Of a stretch of 64,000 bases of DNA, positions 9,849-18,653 are shown piece after piece (positions within the stretch are counted from its first letter, which is position 1; every line of letters starts with the position of its first letter). A program made the position numbers and the translations under genes. Source of the stretch: an uncultured cyanobacterium. Its GTDB lineage: Bacteria; Cyanobacteriota; Cyanobacteriia; Cyanobacteriales; Microcystaceae. The DNA lies in NCBI GenBank assembly GCA_903887375.1, contig CAISPN010000119.1, positions 1 through 64,000 of the forward strand, written 5' to 3'. The notes beneath the pieces are model-generated. The model ran no database searches. It was not told the origin of the DNA and was given only the letters and a program-made list of their open reading frames with translations.

Positions 9849-11225
9849 TTAATAAATTCCGGTAATCCAACGAAAAGCTGGATTTAGATAACTCAGCAAA
9901 GAGCGCTCTTCCAAGACCGCTAGAGCATCAGATGTAGTCCCATCAGTGATTTTTTGAGGTGGACCTTGTCCATTGGACCATTTATAACCACTAGGGCTAT
10001 CTTTATCTGGCTCAAGCTTTAAAGAAACTTTGATCACGTTGTCGTTAATAGCTCGGGGTTTATCAGGGTTATTTTCATCCCTACCTAAAAGTAATTTGAG
10101 TGCCAATAATTTATTACCAAGCAAATTGACCAGCTCTGATTCAGATACTGGCTGTTGATCTATGTCCATGACCTTAGCTTCAATGCCACCATAGCGAGCC
10201 CTATCATAGAGATCTGGAACTACCTCTAATTTCATGCCAGATTTTAACCTTTTGGCATCCCCGACTTTAAATAGAGCTATAACGTTGGCATCAGCTTTAG
10301 GATTGACAACAGAAATTTTACCAAGTTCAGTTCCTGGTAGTACCACCTCGCCAGGGTTAGTAGAAATTTCCTCAACTCTACCGTCATAATGACTTAAAAC
10401 TTTGCTACTAGTGATAATGTGGGATTCGGTCAGTTTGATATCTCTTTTTTGATCGGCAATCAGGTTAAAACGAGTAGCATCACTTACAGTATCACTTAAA
10501 ACCACTGTTCTATTTTCGGCAACTAACCCTTCATTGAGAGCTTCAATTGAGCGGATCTGCGCTTTTAAACTTTCATCTAAACCTTTTAAGCGCGAGAGGG
10601 CAACTTGGATTTCATTGATTGAATTATTGACAGTTTGTTGATTAGCTTGGAAAAAGTAAGTCTGCATACCGATTTCAGGTACGACACCTTCTTTAGCTAG
10701 ATGGTTGTAGGCTTGCAATCTCTTATCGGTTGATTCTCTAAAACTGTTGAGATACTTTAGATGATCTAAATAAGCTTTTTTTTGAGTAGCGTTAGCTGCA
10801 AGTTGTACTTTTAAAGATTCAATCTGGCGCAAGTTAGCTTGCCTTTTTTGTTGGACACTATCTTGATTAGATTGAGTGCGGTTAGTTTGAACCTTGCTGA
10901 TTTGTGTGTTTTGGGCTTGAAGATCAGCTAATCTTTTCTTTTTGTTTTGTAGGGCAACTTCCTGTTCTGGAAAATCCATAGTCGCTAACAATTGGCCTTT
11001 TTTGACTAAATCTCCTTTTTTTACTTTCAGATTTAGGACTCTGCCACCTTCAAGAGGTTGTATAGCCACAATAGAACGTGGAATTAAGATAACTGCTCTA
11101 CCTTGGGCTGGATTGGGAATTTTTCCCTTCACCGTCCATACAGCAAAGATCAAGAAGATAATACTTAAAGGTAGTAATCTGATTATCTTAAGCGTTTTAG
11201 CCTCACCCATCGCACTTTCTGCCAA
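9849..11225 (-). CDS. HlyD-family periplasmic adaptor of the FUSC/TolC system
   Basis: A membrane-fusion protein with an N-terminal membrane helix (about 15-33). A first lipoyl half-motif contains VLNLKVKKGDLVKKGQLLA. A coiled-coil hairpin follows (about 75-235), then a second half around YDGRVEEISTNPGEVV and a C-terminal beta domain. At about 458 residues it is longer than AaeA and closer to ABC/NHLP-type adaptors. The frame opens at a TTG at 11223-11225; an ATG 15 nt further in (11208-11210) is equally possible, and neither has a strong ribosome-binding site. It is the first gene of the HlyD-FUSC-TolC unit. Confidence 0.88.
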   Translation of the reverse strand: MAESAMGEAKTLKIIRLLPLSIIFLIFAVWTVKGKIPNPAQGRAVILIPRSIVAIQPLEGGRVLNLKVKKGDLVKKGQLLATMDFPEQEVALQNKKKRLADLQAQNTQISKVQTNRTQSNQDSVQQKRQANLRQIESLKVQLAANATQKKAYLDHLKYLNSFRESTDKRLQAYNHLAKEGVVPEIGMQTYFFQANQQTVNNSINEIQVALSRLKGLDESLKAQIRSIEALNEGLVAENRTVVLSDTVSDATRFNLIADQKRDIKLTESHIITSSKVLSHYDGRVEEISTNPGEVVLPGTELGKISVVNPKADANVIALFKVGDAKRLKSGMKLEVVPDLYDRARYGGIEAKVMDIDQQPVSESELVNLLGNKLLALKLLLGRDENNPDKPRAINDNVIKVSLKLEPDKDSPSGYKWSNGQGPPQKITDGTTSDALAVLEERSLLSYLNPAFRWITGIY

Positions 11226-11303
11226 AATTAATGAACGTGATGCACATTTTAACAGAAAAGATGATAATTTTCTATAAGAGGATCACGAATTAACTATCTA
11301 TCT

Positions 11304-11471
11304 ATGAAAAGCTTTTTAAAAATTTTGCAATGGTGGCTCAAGTGGTGGAATTTTGCAGCAGCCTTCAGCCTAGTATTTCTCACCCATAGCGAACCGCCTC
11401 AACTTTGGTTTTGGTTGGTGGCATTTGGGGTCTTTGTTCTCTACGGCATTGAGAGGTCAATCAATGGATGA
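11304..11471 (+). CDS. Small Trp-rich membrane protein (55 aa)
   Basis: A short frame from ATG 11304 to TGA 11471 encodes 55 residues. The start is aromatic (MKSFLKILQWWLKWWNF). A hydrophobic stretch (AAAFSLVFL), a SEPPQLWFW turn and a second hydrophobic segment (LVAFGVFVLYGI) follow, ending in ERSING. The two-helix hairpin shape and steady coding-like composition make it a credible small membrane protein. I do not recognise a named family, and the ribosome-binding site is weak. It lies between the divergent HlyD adaptor and the next plus-strand membrane protein. Confidence 0.6.
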   Translation: MKSFLKILQWWLKWWNFAAAFSLVFLTHSEPPQLWFWLVAFGVFVLYGIERSING

Positions 11472-11634
11472 GCTAAAAGAAAAAAGAGAAGACTCTGTCC
11501 CCTCTTGCACTAACAAAATTTCTATCTCCATACTAACAAAAATCAACTATAAACTGTAAAAAATACTGATATTTGAACTCGCATTTGAGATAGCTACGCT
11601 ATATTGAAGCTATTAACAACAGCTCTTTAAATGT

Positions 11635-12402
11635 ATGCGTAGTCATAATACAAATCAAATAATTAACAAGAACTACCAGATCGACATTCCCGAGTTTTTA
11701 AACAGAGGATGGGAAATCTTTAGAGCAAACTTCTGGAACTTTGTGGGATTTTGCCTGCTCTCATCTATTACTATTTATGTACTTTCACAGATTCCGGTAC
11801 TTGGCGGATTTCTTCTATATATGATTATGCCTGTTGTTTCTGCTGGTTATTTTTTCGTAGCATTTAATAGCAGAAAAGCTGAATTTGCAGACTTTTTCAA
11901 TGGTTTTGGCTCTAATTACTTTTTTAATCTGTTTTGGGCTAGCTTGATTGCCGGATTGTTTATTGCTCTTCCAGCCTTGATAGCTTTAGTTTGTTTCTCG
12001 GTAATTGGCTATAATCCTTTACGAGAGATAGTTAGTAATATGCCGGAGTTTGATCAAATCTCACAGCTACCCGAATTATCTGTTCCTAATGGCTCTATAC
12101 CCATATTTGGGATTGTAGGGCTTTTGGCTTTAGGGGTTGCTACCTATCTTTCTATTGCCTATAGTTTTGCGATTCCCTTGATTGTAGATCGCAAAATGAA
12201 GCCATGGGAGGCAATAGAAACTAGTCGTCGTCTGATTAGCAAAAAATGGTGGTCTTTTGCTGCATTTTCCTTTGTACTCTCTGTAATTAACTTACTTGGC
12301 CTGCTGACAATGTTTGGAACGTTCCTAACTTCACCATTTACCAATTGTGCTATGGCAGCAGCATACGAGAAGATCGTAGGGTTAGATCAACCAAATACTT
12401 AA
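11635..12402 (+). CDS. Multi-pass membrane protein of unknown function
   Basis: A 255-residue protein with an amphipathic start (IDIPEFLNRGWEIFRANFW) followed by about six hydrophobic helices. The layout, including a cytoplasmic stretch KMKPWEAIETSRRLISKKWW before the final two helices, resembles the loosely defined DUF975/YciC-like integral membrane families of bacteria. No catalytic residues stand out. The ATG at 11635 overlaps an out-of-frame ATG at 11631 that meets a stop after three codons. It ends 1 nt before the convergent HTH-GrpE-like gene. Confidence 0.75.
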   Translation: MRSHNTNQIINKNYQIDIPEFLNRGWEIFRANFWNFVGFCLLSSITIYVLSQIPVLGGFLLYMIMPVVSAGYFFVAFNSRKAEFADFFNGFGSNYFFNLFWASLIAGLFIALPALIALVCFSVIGYNPLREIVSNMPEFDQISQLPELSVPNGSIPIFGIVGLLALGVATYLSIAYSFAIPLIVDRKMKPWEAIETSRRLISKKWWSFAAFSFVLSVINLLGLLTMFGTFLTSPFTNCAMAAAYEKIVGLDQPNT

Positions 12403-12403
12403 G

Positions 12404-13075
12404 CTAAATTTCATAGAAGATCTGACTGATTTTAGCTTTGTATAATACTAATTCTCCTTGTTTATAGCCAACATAGCGAACTGTGACCAAATCACCTTCT
12501 TGAGCAGTACCTTCTAGAATTTCATGGTATTGGGGATCGTAAACTGCTTTAGCCCCTACTGTACCAATTGGCTCAATATTCCATTCTCGCAAGAGCTGAT
12601 TGACTGGTCTAAATAAAGGTAATAGTTTAACTGAGGGAAAATCTGGATTTTGTTGAATTGCGGCTGTCACAGTTGGCAATTGAAGCAGCAGTGATTCCAA
12701 GCTGTAAAAAGCAGATCTTTGTACTTCTTGTTTGATATTATCCATTTCCTGCTGAAGTAGATGATATTCTTTTTTAAAATCTTCTCTTAAATCATTGATT
12801 TGATCTTGTCTGTTTTCTCTCTCTATAGTTGGGGGGGATGCTTGTGGGAAAAAAATCTCTGCTAGTTTGCCAGGAGAAATCCTCAAAAATTCAGAAAGCT
12901 TTAGAAATATTTCTACATTAATTTTGGGCAAAAGTCCCTGAAGAAGTCGATAAATCTGCCGCATAGGGATTTTGGATTTTGCACTAAATTCTTCAATACT
13001 TGCAAAACCTGCATTTTCAATTAATTGCAATATATTTTGCAGATTTTGACTATAAATCATTTCCTGCTTACTCAT
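12404..13075 (-). CDS. HTH protein with a C-terminal GrpE-like domain
   Basis: From the chosen start the protein has 223 residues in three parts. A helix-turn-helix-like region at 22-72 (ASIEEFSAKSKIPMRQIYRLL) looks like an XRE-type fold. A charged coiled coil covers 88-120. A beta-rich end at 165-218 contains YDPQYHE (179-185) and VGYKQGELVLYKAKI (202-216). That last part follows the GrpE head pattern of F/Y-D-P-x-x-H-E, then GY, then a VL-x-x-A-K/R segment. I infer a DNA-binding or partner-binding protein with a GrpE-like Hsp70-contact module. The ATG at 13073-13075 is preferred because GAGG lies 8 nt upstream; a longer frame starts at 13114. It is divergent from gatB. Confidence 0.72.
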   Translation of the reverse strand: MSKQEMIYSQNLQNILQLIENAGFASIEEFSAKSKIPMRQIYRLLQGLLPKINVEIFLKLSEFLRISPGKLAEIFFPQASPPTIERENRQDQINDLREDFKKEYHLLQQEMDNIKQEVQRSAFYSLESLLLQLPTVTAAIQQNPDFPSVKLLPLFRPVNQLLREWNIEPIGTVGAKAVYDPQYHEILEGTAQEGDLVTVRYVGYKQGELVLYKAKISQIFYEI

Positions 13076-13134
13076 ATCATTTACCTCAATAAAACAAGAT
13101 ACAATAGATTCCATAATATGTGTCTTAAATCAAT

Positions 13135-14628
13135 ATGACCACTGTTACGGCAATTAAAACTGACTATGAAGCAGTCATTGGTTTAGAAACTCACTGTCAG
13201 CTTTCAACCAAGAGTAAAATATTTTGTAAATGTTCTACAGAATTCTCTTCACCGCCAAATACAAATATCTGTCCAATCTGTCTGGGCTATCCTGGGGTTT
13301 TGCCGGTTCTCAATCAAGAGGTTCTTCAAAGTGCCGTCAAATTAGGATTGGCTCTCAATGCGCAGATTACCCGATATAGCAAATTTGACCGCAAACAGTA
13401 TTTTTATCCAGATCTACCCAAGAACTATCAAATCTCTCAATATGATTTACCAATAGTTCAAAATGGCCATTTAGATATCGAACTGTTTGATAAAAAAACA
13501 GGCCAAGTCACCTACAAAACAATAGGTATTACTCGTCTGCATATGGAAGAAGATGCCGGTAAACTTGTCCATGCTGGCAGTGACCGTCTCAGCGGTTCAA
13601 CCTATTCGCTAGTCGACTACAACAGAGCTGGGGTACCTCTTTTAGAAATCGTTTCAGAACCAGATATACGCTCAGGAGCTGAAGCTGCTGAATATGTCCA
13701 AGAGCTGCGCCGCCTAGTACGTTATCTCGGTATAGGTGATGGCAATATGCAAGAGGGTTCTTTGCGCTGTGATGTCAATATCTCAGTCCGTCCTGTTGGT
13801 ACTAGCAAGTTCGGAACCAAGGTCGAGATTAAGAACATGAACTCCTTTAGTGCTATCCAAAAAGCCATCGAATATGAGATTGAAAGACAGGTAGAAGCCA
13901 TTGAAACAGGCGGAACTATTGTACAGGAAACGCGGCTCTGGGAAGAATCCAGCCAAAGAACAATCAGTATGCGCTCTAAAGAGGGTGCGAGCGACTATCG
14001 CTACTTCCCTGAGCCTGATTTACCTCCTTTTGAAACCAGTGATGAGTATCTGCAAAAATGCCTTGAGAGCTTACCACAATTTCCTGCCCAAAAACGCCAA
14101 CGCTACCAAAGTGAGCTAGGGCTTTCAGCTTATGATGCCAGGGTATTGGCTGATGAGAAAACTGTTGCTGAATATTTTGAGACAACTTTATCCCAAGGAG
14201 CTAATCCCAAATTGGTTGCCAATTGGATCACCCAGGATATTGCCGCCTATCTCAATAACAATAAAATCAGTATCAATGAAATAGCCCTCAAACCTGATAC
14301 TTTAGCCGAGCTTGTCAATTTCATTGAAGATAAAACAATCAGCAATAAAATTGGCAAAGATATCTTACCTGAGTTATTAACAAAAGGTGGTTCGGTCAAG
14401 GAAATTGTGGAGAAGAAAGGCTTAGTACAAATCAGTGATCTTGGCGAAATAGAAAAAATTGTTCTCCAGGTTATTGCAGAGCATCCAGCCGAAGTAGAGA
14501 AATATCGAGCAGGCAAAACCAGTATGCAGGGTTTCTTTGTTGGCCAAGTTATGAAAAAAAGTGGAGGCAAGGCTGATCCTAAATTGACCAGTGAGATTAT
14601 TGTCCAAAAACTTCAAGTTCAAAGCTGA
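13135..14628 (+). CDS. gatB: Aspartyl/glutamyl-tRNA(Asn/Gln) amidotransferase subunit B
   Basis: GatB is the kinase/transamidation subunit of GatCAB, which converts Glu-tRNA(Gln) (and Asp-tRNA(Asn) where present) to the amidated form in the cytoplasm. At 497 residues it is of normal length. The N-terminal signature [13 protein letters not shown] is intact, followed by the zinc cysteines C-K-C and CPICLGYPG. The conserved [13 protein letters not shown] and KNMNSF segments are present, and the C-terminal tail-body domain ends in [10 protein letters not shown]. The gene is alone in its unit, and a hairpin terminator follows at 14693-14720. Confidence 0.97.
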   Translation: MTTVTAIKTDYEAVIGLETHCQLSTKSKIFCKCSTEFSSPPNTNICPICLGYPGVLPVLNQEVLQSAVKLGLALNAQITRYSKFDRKQYFYPDLPKNYQISQYDLPIVQNGHLDIELFDKKTGQVTYKTIGITRLHMEEDAGKLVHAGSDRLSGSTYSLVDYNRAGVPLLEIVSEPDIRSGAEAAEYVQELRRLVRYLGIGDGNMQEGSLRCDVNISVRPVGTSKFGTKVEIKNMNSFSAIQKAIEYEIERQVEAIETGGTIVQETRLWEESSQRTISMRSKEGASDYRYFPEPDLPPFETSDEYLQKCLESLPQFPAQKRQRYQSELGLSAYDARVLADEKTVAEYFETTLSQGANPKLVANWITQDIAAYLNNNKISINEIALKPDTLAELVNFIEDKTISNKIGKDILPELLTKGGSVKEIVEKKGLVQISDLGEIEKIVLQVIAEHPAEVEKYRAGKTSMQGFFVGQVMKKSGGKADPKLTSEIIVQKLQVQS

Positions 14629-14692
14629 TTTTGTTGTAATTATGCAATCCTAGGTGCTATATTTATAAGAGTAGATGCACCCTGATAATTTT

Positions 14693-14726
14693 GGAGAGTC
14701 CCTCAAAAGGCTCTCCTTTTCTGTTT
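14693..14726 (+). terminator. Rho-independent terminator-like hairpin after gatB
   Basis: GGAGAG (14693-14698) pairs with CTCTCC (14711-14716). A T-G and a C-G pair extend the stem to 8 bp around an 8-nt loop, and TTTTCTGTTT follows. It probably ends gatB transcription. Because it ends only a few bases before the tlyA start codon, it could also act on a tlyA leader transcript. Confidence 0.72.
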
Positions 14727-14733
14727 GTATAGC

Positions 14734-15543
14734 ATGAAGTCTAAAGAACGTTTGGATCTCTTGCTCGTGCTGCTCAAACTAACAGACTCTCGTCAACAGG
14801 GGCAAAGGTTAATCCTCTCAGGGCAAGTCAAAGTAAGTGGGCAGATCATCGACAAGCCCGCTACTGTTGTAAATAGTGATTCGCAGATTGAAATCATCCA
14901 AAGAGCGCCCTATGTCTCGCGCGGCGGCGAAAAATTAGTAAAGGCATTAGATTTTTTTAAAATACAAGTCAAAGATCGCATCTGTCTAGATGCTGGCATC
15001 TCTACAGGTGGATTCACCGACTGTTTACTACAAGCAGGGGCCAAAATGGTCTATGGCGTAGATGTTGGCTATGGCCAAGTAGCCTGGAGTTTAAGACAAG
15101 ATCCTAGAGTAGTGCTCAAAGAGAGAAGCAATATTCGCCACATGAACTCTCTGCAATTGTATGGAGAAAATCAAGGGGCAGATTTGGCAGTAGCGGATCT
15201 TTCTTTTATTTCCCTAAGAAAGGTTTTGCCTACTCTTTGGAATCTTTTAAAACCTCCCCGTGAAGTGGTTTTATTGGTTAAACCACAGTTTGAAGTTGGA
15301 AGAGAAAAAGTAGGCAAAAAAGGGGTAGTCAGGAATCCTCAAGATCATATCGTGGCAATAGAGCAAGTTTATCAAAGTGCTAAAGATTTGGGTTGGTCTT
15401 ATTGTGGATTGACCTTTTCTCCCCTGACTGGACCTGCTGGTAATATAGAATATTTGCTCTATATCAGTGAGGATCTAAGTAAGACTGAAAGCCCAAGTAT
15501 CGAGCAGGTTACAACAGAGGCTTTTTATCTTTTAAAGAGATAA
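14734..15543 (+). CDS. tlyA: TlyA-family rRNA 2'-O-methyltransferase
   Basis: The protein has an N-terminal S4 RNA-binding domain (RLDLLLVLLKLTDSRQQG, about 5-60). A FtsJ-like SAM methyltransferase domain follows, starting with YVSRGGEKLVKALDFF, then the SAM loop LDAGISTGGFTDCLLQAGA and VDVGYGQVAW. TlyA enzymes methylate cytidine ribose in 16S and/or 23S rRNA; some relatives are annotated as hemolysin A. I use the ATG at 14734, although the frame is open from a TTG at 14725. The 3' end overlaps the convergent FHA gene by 19 nt. Confidence 0.9.
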   Translation: MKSKERLDLLLVLLKLTDSRQQGQRLILSGQVKVSGQIIDKPATVVNSDSQIEIIQRAPYVSRGGEKLVKALDFFKIQVKDRICLDAGISTGGFTDCLLQAGAKMVYGVDVGYGQVAWSLRQDPRVVLKERSNIRHMNSLQLYGENQGADLAVADLSFISLRKVLPTLWNLLKPPREVVLLVKPQFEVGREKVGKKGVVRNPQDHIVAIEQVYQSAKDLGWSYCGLTFSPLTGPAGNIEYLLYISEDLSKTESPSIEQVTTEAFYLLKR

Positions 15544-15935
15544 TTGGTGAGATCTTCTTCTTTGCTAATTTCATTTTCTAGTGATTCTGGCAAATCAGTA
15601 TTTAGCTCTATTTGACTAGAATCAATTTTCTGCTGCTCTAGGTTTATGCGCAGTTGTGGACCTAGACCAGCTATGCGGATAGTCATTCCATCGTAGGCTA
15701 GTACCTCATCTATTGTCTTGCCCTCTAGGAAGGTTCCATTAGCTCCTAGGTTTTTGATCACCCAGTTTCCATCTTCGGTTCTTAGAATGATCAAATGCCT
15801 GCGAGATACTATTGCACTATAAAGTACAACTTCGTTACTCACAGAGCGACCTATATGGACCTTGGAGAGGTCGTTAAAGATCCATTGCTGTAGAACTAAT
15901 TCTGAATCAGGCCCAAGTAGAATAAGCTTAATCAC
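15525..15935 (-). CDS. FHA-domain protein
   Basis: A 136-residue protein that is essentially a single forkhead-associated domain, a phosphothreonine-peptide binding module. The motif set is complete: IGRSVSNEVVL (about 28-38), SRRHL (about 44-48), and WVIKNLGANGTFLEG (about 58-72). The C-terminal 35 residues are acidic and probably flexible. There is no fused enzyme domain. It starts 13 nt after the psaK stop on the same strand, so it may be co-transcribed with psaK. Its phosphorylated partner is unknown. Confidence 0.88.
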   Translation of the reverse strand: MIKLILLGPDSELVLQQWIFNDLSKVHIGRSVSNEVVLYSAIVSRRHLIILRTEDGNWVIKNLGANGTFLEGKTIDEVLAYDGMTIRIAGLGPQLRINLEQQKIDSSQIELNTDLPESLENEISKEEDLTNYLFKR

Positions 15936-15948
15936 TTTTGATTATTTT

Positions 15949-16209
15949 TTAAAATAGACCAGCGTTGGATAGTCCCAAGATAATACCGGCACCCAGAATA
16001 TGCCCTAGACTAGCTGTAGCTAAAAGCTCTGCTACGCCAAAGCTCTTTTTAGCTGCTAATTGGGGAATAGGTAATGCTGGACCAAAACCAGTTTTTTGAA
16101 TACTGAAATAGCCAATCACAATAGCAAATATATTACAAAGGATCATAACTATGGCTATCGAGGGATTCCACGCTACAGTTGTAGGCACGCTGGCTAGGAA
16201 TAAATTCAT
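15949..16209 (-). CDS. psaK: Photosystem I reaction centre subunit PsaK
   Basis: An 86-residue thylakoid membrane protein with two hydrophobic helices (about 17-37 and 60-82) joined by a loop (KTGFGPALPIPQLAAKKSFG). The second helix contains the family signature ASLGHILGAGIILGL. PsaK sits at the edge of photosystem I and helps attach antenna energy input. The short N-terminal extension (LASVPTTVAWNPS) fits the cyanobacterial precursor type. AAGAGG lies 8 nt before the ATG. Confidence 0.95.
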   Translation of the reverse strand: MNLFLASVPTTVAWNPSIAIVMILCNIFAIVIGYFSIQKTGFGPALPIPQLAAKKSFGVAELLATASLGHILGAGIILGLSNAGLF

Positions 16210-16244
16210 ATTTTTAAAACCTCTTGATTATAAATACTTAGCCA

Positions 16245-16274
16245 ATTATAAATCTTGAGCTTTTAAAAAGTAAA
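16245..16274 (-). promoter_or_regulatory. Candidate psaK promoter
   Basis: On the minus strand, TTTACT (16269-16274) and TATAAT (16245-16250) are separated by 18 nt and lie about 35 nt before the psaK start codon. A second TATAAT closer to the gene would leave almost no leader. The assignment rests on consensus similarity only. Confidence 0.4.
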
Positions 16275-16305
16275 ATTGATTTAGATTTGTTTAAATAATT
16301 AACAA

Positions 16306-16941
16306 ATGCGTATTAAGATTTGTGGTATAACCAAGTTAGATCAGGCTCGTTCAATTTTGGATTTAGGTATTTCTACTATTGGGTTTATCTGCGTTGAAAG
16401 CTCTCCCCGCTTCATAAACCCATCAATGATTGGGCATATTATAGAAAATTTAGCTCAAGAGAAAAGTTATGTTGGGGTTTTTGCTAACTCCTGCCTCAAA
16501 ACAATAGTAGAAACTGTAGAACTAGGGCAATTAAATGCTGTGCAATTGCACGGACAAGAAGATCCTCAATTTTGCCAACATATTAAAGACCAATTACCGG
16601 AAATAGAGCTCATCAAGGCTTTTAGGATAAAAGATAGGAACTCTCTAGAGAATTTAAAAATATACTATGATTTAGTTGATACATTGCTTCTAGATGCCTA
16701 CCATCCCCAACTTTTAGGAGGAAGTGGGCAGACAATTGACTGGCAAACTCTGCAAGATTTTACCCCTCCCCTACCTTGGTTACTTGCTGGCGGTCTCAAT
16801 TGCGAAAATGTGACTAGAGCTCTTAATCAGCTCAAGCCAGATGGAATTGACCTCTCTAGCGGGGTAGAAAATTCACCTGGTGATAAAAATCTAGCAAAAA
16901 TCAGAGAGCTTTTGGAGAATTTGAAGATAAATCAATTATGA
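16306..16941 (+). CDS. trpF: Phosphoribosylanthranilate isomerase
   Basis: TrpF catalyses the Amadori rearrangement of phosphoribosylanthranilate to CdRP in tryptophan synthesis (cytoplasm, TIM barrel). The 211-residue protein shows the catalytic Cys region MRIKICGITKLDQA at the N-terminus, VQLHGQE mid-protein, LLLDAY with the conserved Asp, and the phosphate-binding LLAGGLNCENV and GIDLSSGVE loops. Its last codons overlap the start of the vWA lipoprotein gene by 4 nt (16938-16941), so a biosynthetic gene heads an otherwise unrelated operon. Confidence 0.96.
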   Translation: MRIKICGITKLDQARSILDLGISTIGFICVESSPRFINPSMIGHIIENLAQEKSYVGVFANSCLKTIVETVELGQLNAVQLHGQEDPQFCQHIKDQLPEIELIKAFRIKDRNSLENLKIYYDLVDTLLLDAYHPQLLGGSGQTIDWQTLQDFTPPLPWLLAGGLNCENVTRALNQLKPDGIDLSSGVENSPGDKNLAKIRELLENLKINQL

Positions 16942-18638
16942 AATCAGTCCAATTATTTTTTAATCTCTCTTTTTCAGTTAGTTTAATTTTTTTGAATTCC
17001 TGCACAAAAGGTAACCAGAACAGGGGATTTCCTGTCAAGTTTGAAGTCGGAAGTGCTCTGGGGAAATTTTGTGAGCTGGCTGCTGAGAAGATCAATCAAA
17101 AGAATCCCAAACTTGAAAATGGTAAATCTTTTTTTCTTACTTGTGAAGCTAAAGGAAGTGGAGACATCTTAGAGGATATCCTCTCTAAAGTTCAACAAGT
17201 CAAATCTGGAGCTCTAAAAGGTGATTCAGATACTATTGCCTCAATAATTGCTCTTGATGGTGAAATTTATCAAGAGCAATTGATATATAAAATCAATGGT
17301 CTTTTTCCCGGACAAAACTATATACCAGCAACCTCTGATTCGGAACTGATTGCCCATAGCCCAATAGTATTTATGTCTGAAGAAGATCTTGCCAAGGGAC
17401 TGGAAAAGGTACCAGATCTTTTTAGTGTGTTAGTTAATGCTAAAACCCACAATGACATTGATCCAAGTTCTCCACCTTTAACAATTCATTATGTACAAAC
17501 AGCTCCAACAAGATCTAATAGTGGTTTACAGACGTTAATTGCTCAATTTGCTTCAGTTTCAAAAAAACGTCCAGAGGATATAACTTTGGCTGATGTAAAA
17601 AATTACCAATCCCAAATCGCCAAAATTCAAAAAAAAGTTACTCGCTATGGAATTTCTACTGACTCTCTAGCAAAAGCAATGGTAAAAAATGGTCCATTTT
17701 GGGCCTCGATTGGTTCTGTATATGAATCATCGGTAATTGAGGTTAATTCTAATTTACAATCTGGCCAAAAACGTTACGTAGCAATTTATCCTAAGGCGAC
17801 TTTTTCTTCTAATATGCGGGCATTTTTGCCGAATTTTCCATGGATTAGCGCTGATAAAAAAGCAGCAGCAGAAAAGATCTTAACCTATCTTAAAACCGAT
17901 GAAATTCAGCAAATCGCAGTTAGCTTGGGTTTACGTCCGGCAAATCCAGGTATTGCTTTAGGTCCAAAATTCACCTCAGCATATGGAGTAAAATCTCAAC
18001 CGCAATATGATTCTTATCACCAGCCCAAAGTTGCGGTGGTAGATTCTATGCTTAAATCTTGGGACATGTTTGCCAAAAAACCTTCTCTTGTGGCTATAGT
18101 GATTGATGTATCAGGCTCAATGAAAGGTGAAAAAATTACCGCAGTACAAAATTCCTTAAAATATTATATAGAAAAGCTACATCCTCAAGATAAATTAGCC
18201 TTAATCTCTTTTAGTTCAAAAACCAACGCACCAGTATTAGTAGATGGCACAGATAGTGGACGCTATCGCGCTATGCAATTTATCAGCAACCTCGAAGCAC
18301 GAGGTGGCACAAAACTCTATGACAGTATTCTTTATGCTCGTAACTGGCTTGAGAAAAACCTACGTAAAGAGGGAATTAACGCTATTATTGTATTAACCGA
18401 TGGTCAAGATACTGAATCATCCATTAATCTTGAGAAATTAAACTCAGATTTGCAAATGAGTGGTTATAAATCTGAGCACAGAATCTCTTTATTTACCATC
18501 GGTTATGGTGGTATTAAAGAAAGTGATTTTGATCCCAATGTTCTCAAAAAAATTGCTGATTCTAGTGGAGGATACTATTCTAGTGGCAATCCTAGTACTA
18601 TAGTGAGATTGATGGATAATTTGCAATTAGAATTCTAG
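16938..18638 (+). CDS. Lipoprotein with substrate-binding and vWA domains
   Basis: A 566-residue secreted protein. It has a lipoprotein signal peptide with lipobox FLNSC and the acceptor Cys at 22. A periplasmic substrate-binding domain of the PstS/sulfate-binding type covers about 33-345, with TRSNSGLQTLI and PNFPWISADKKAAAEKI segments. A von Willebrand A domain follows (about 383-560) with an intact MIDAS DVSGSM starting at Asp390 and VLTDGQDTES near 470. vWA domains bind metal-dependent protein partners. Similar fused proteins are often encoded with toxic-anion resistance-like genes, but no TelA is present here. The substrate and role are unknown. Confidence 0.85.
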   Translation: MKSVQLFFNLSFSVSLIFLNSCTKGNQNRGFPVKFEVGSALGKFCELAAEKINQKNPKLENGKSFFLTCEAKGSGDILEDILSKVQQVKSGALKGDSDTIASIIALDGEIYQEQLIYKINGLFPGQNYIPATSDSELIAHSPIVFMSEEDLAKGLEKVPDLFSVLVNAKTHNDIDPSSPPLTIHYVQTAPTRSNSGLQTLIAQFASVSKKRPEDITLADVKNYQSQIAKIQKKVTRYGISTDSLAKAMVKNGPFWASIGSVYESSVIEVNSNLQSGQKRYVAIYPKATFSSNMRAFLPNFPWISADKKAAAEKILTYLKTDEIQQIAVSLGLRPANPGIALGPKFTSAYGVKSQPQYDSYHQPKVAVVDSMLKSWDMFAKKPSLVAIVIDVSGSMKGEKITAVQNSLKYYIEKLHPQDKLALISFSSKTNAPVLVDGTDSGRYRAMQFISNLEARGGTKLYDSILYARNWLEKNLRKEGINAIIVLTDGQDTESSINLEKLNSDLQMSGYKSEHRISLFTIGYGGIKESDFDPNVLKKIADSSGGYYSSGNPSTIVRLMDNLQLEF

Positions 18639-18653
18639 AGGTAATTCTATATT

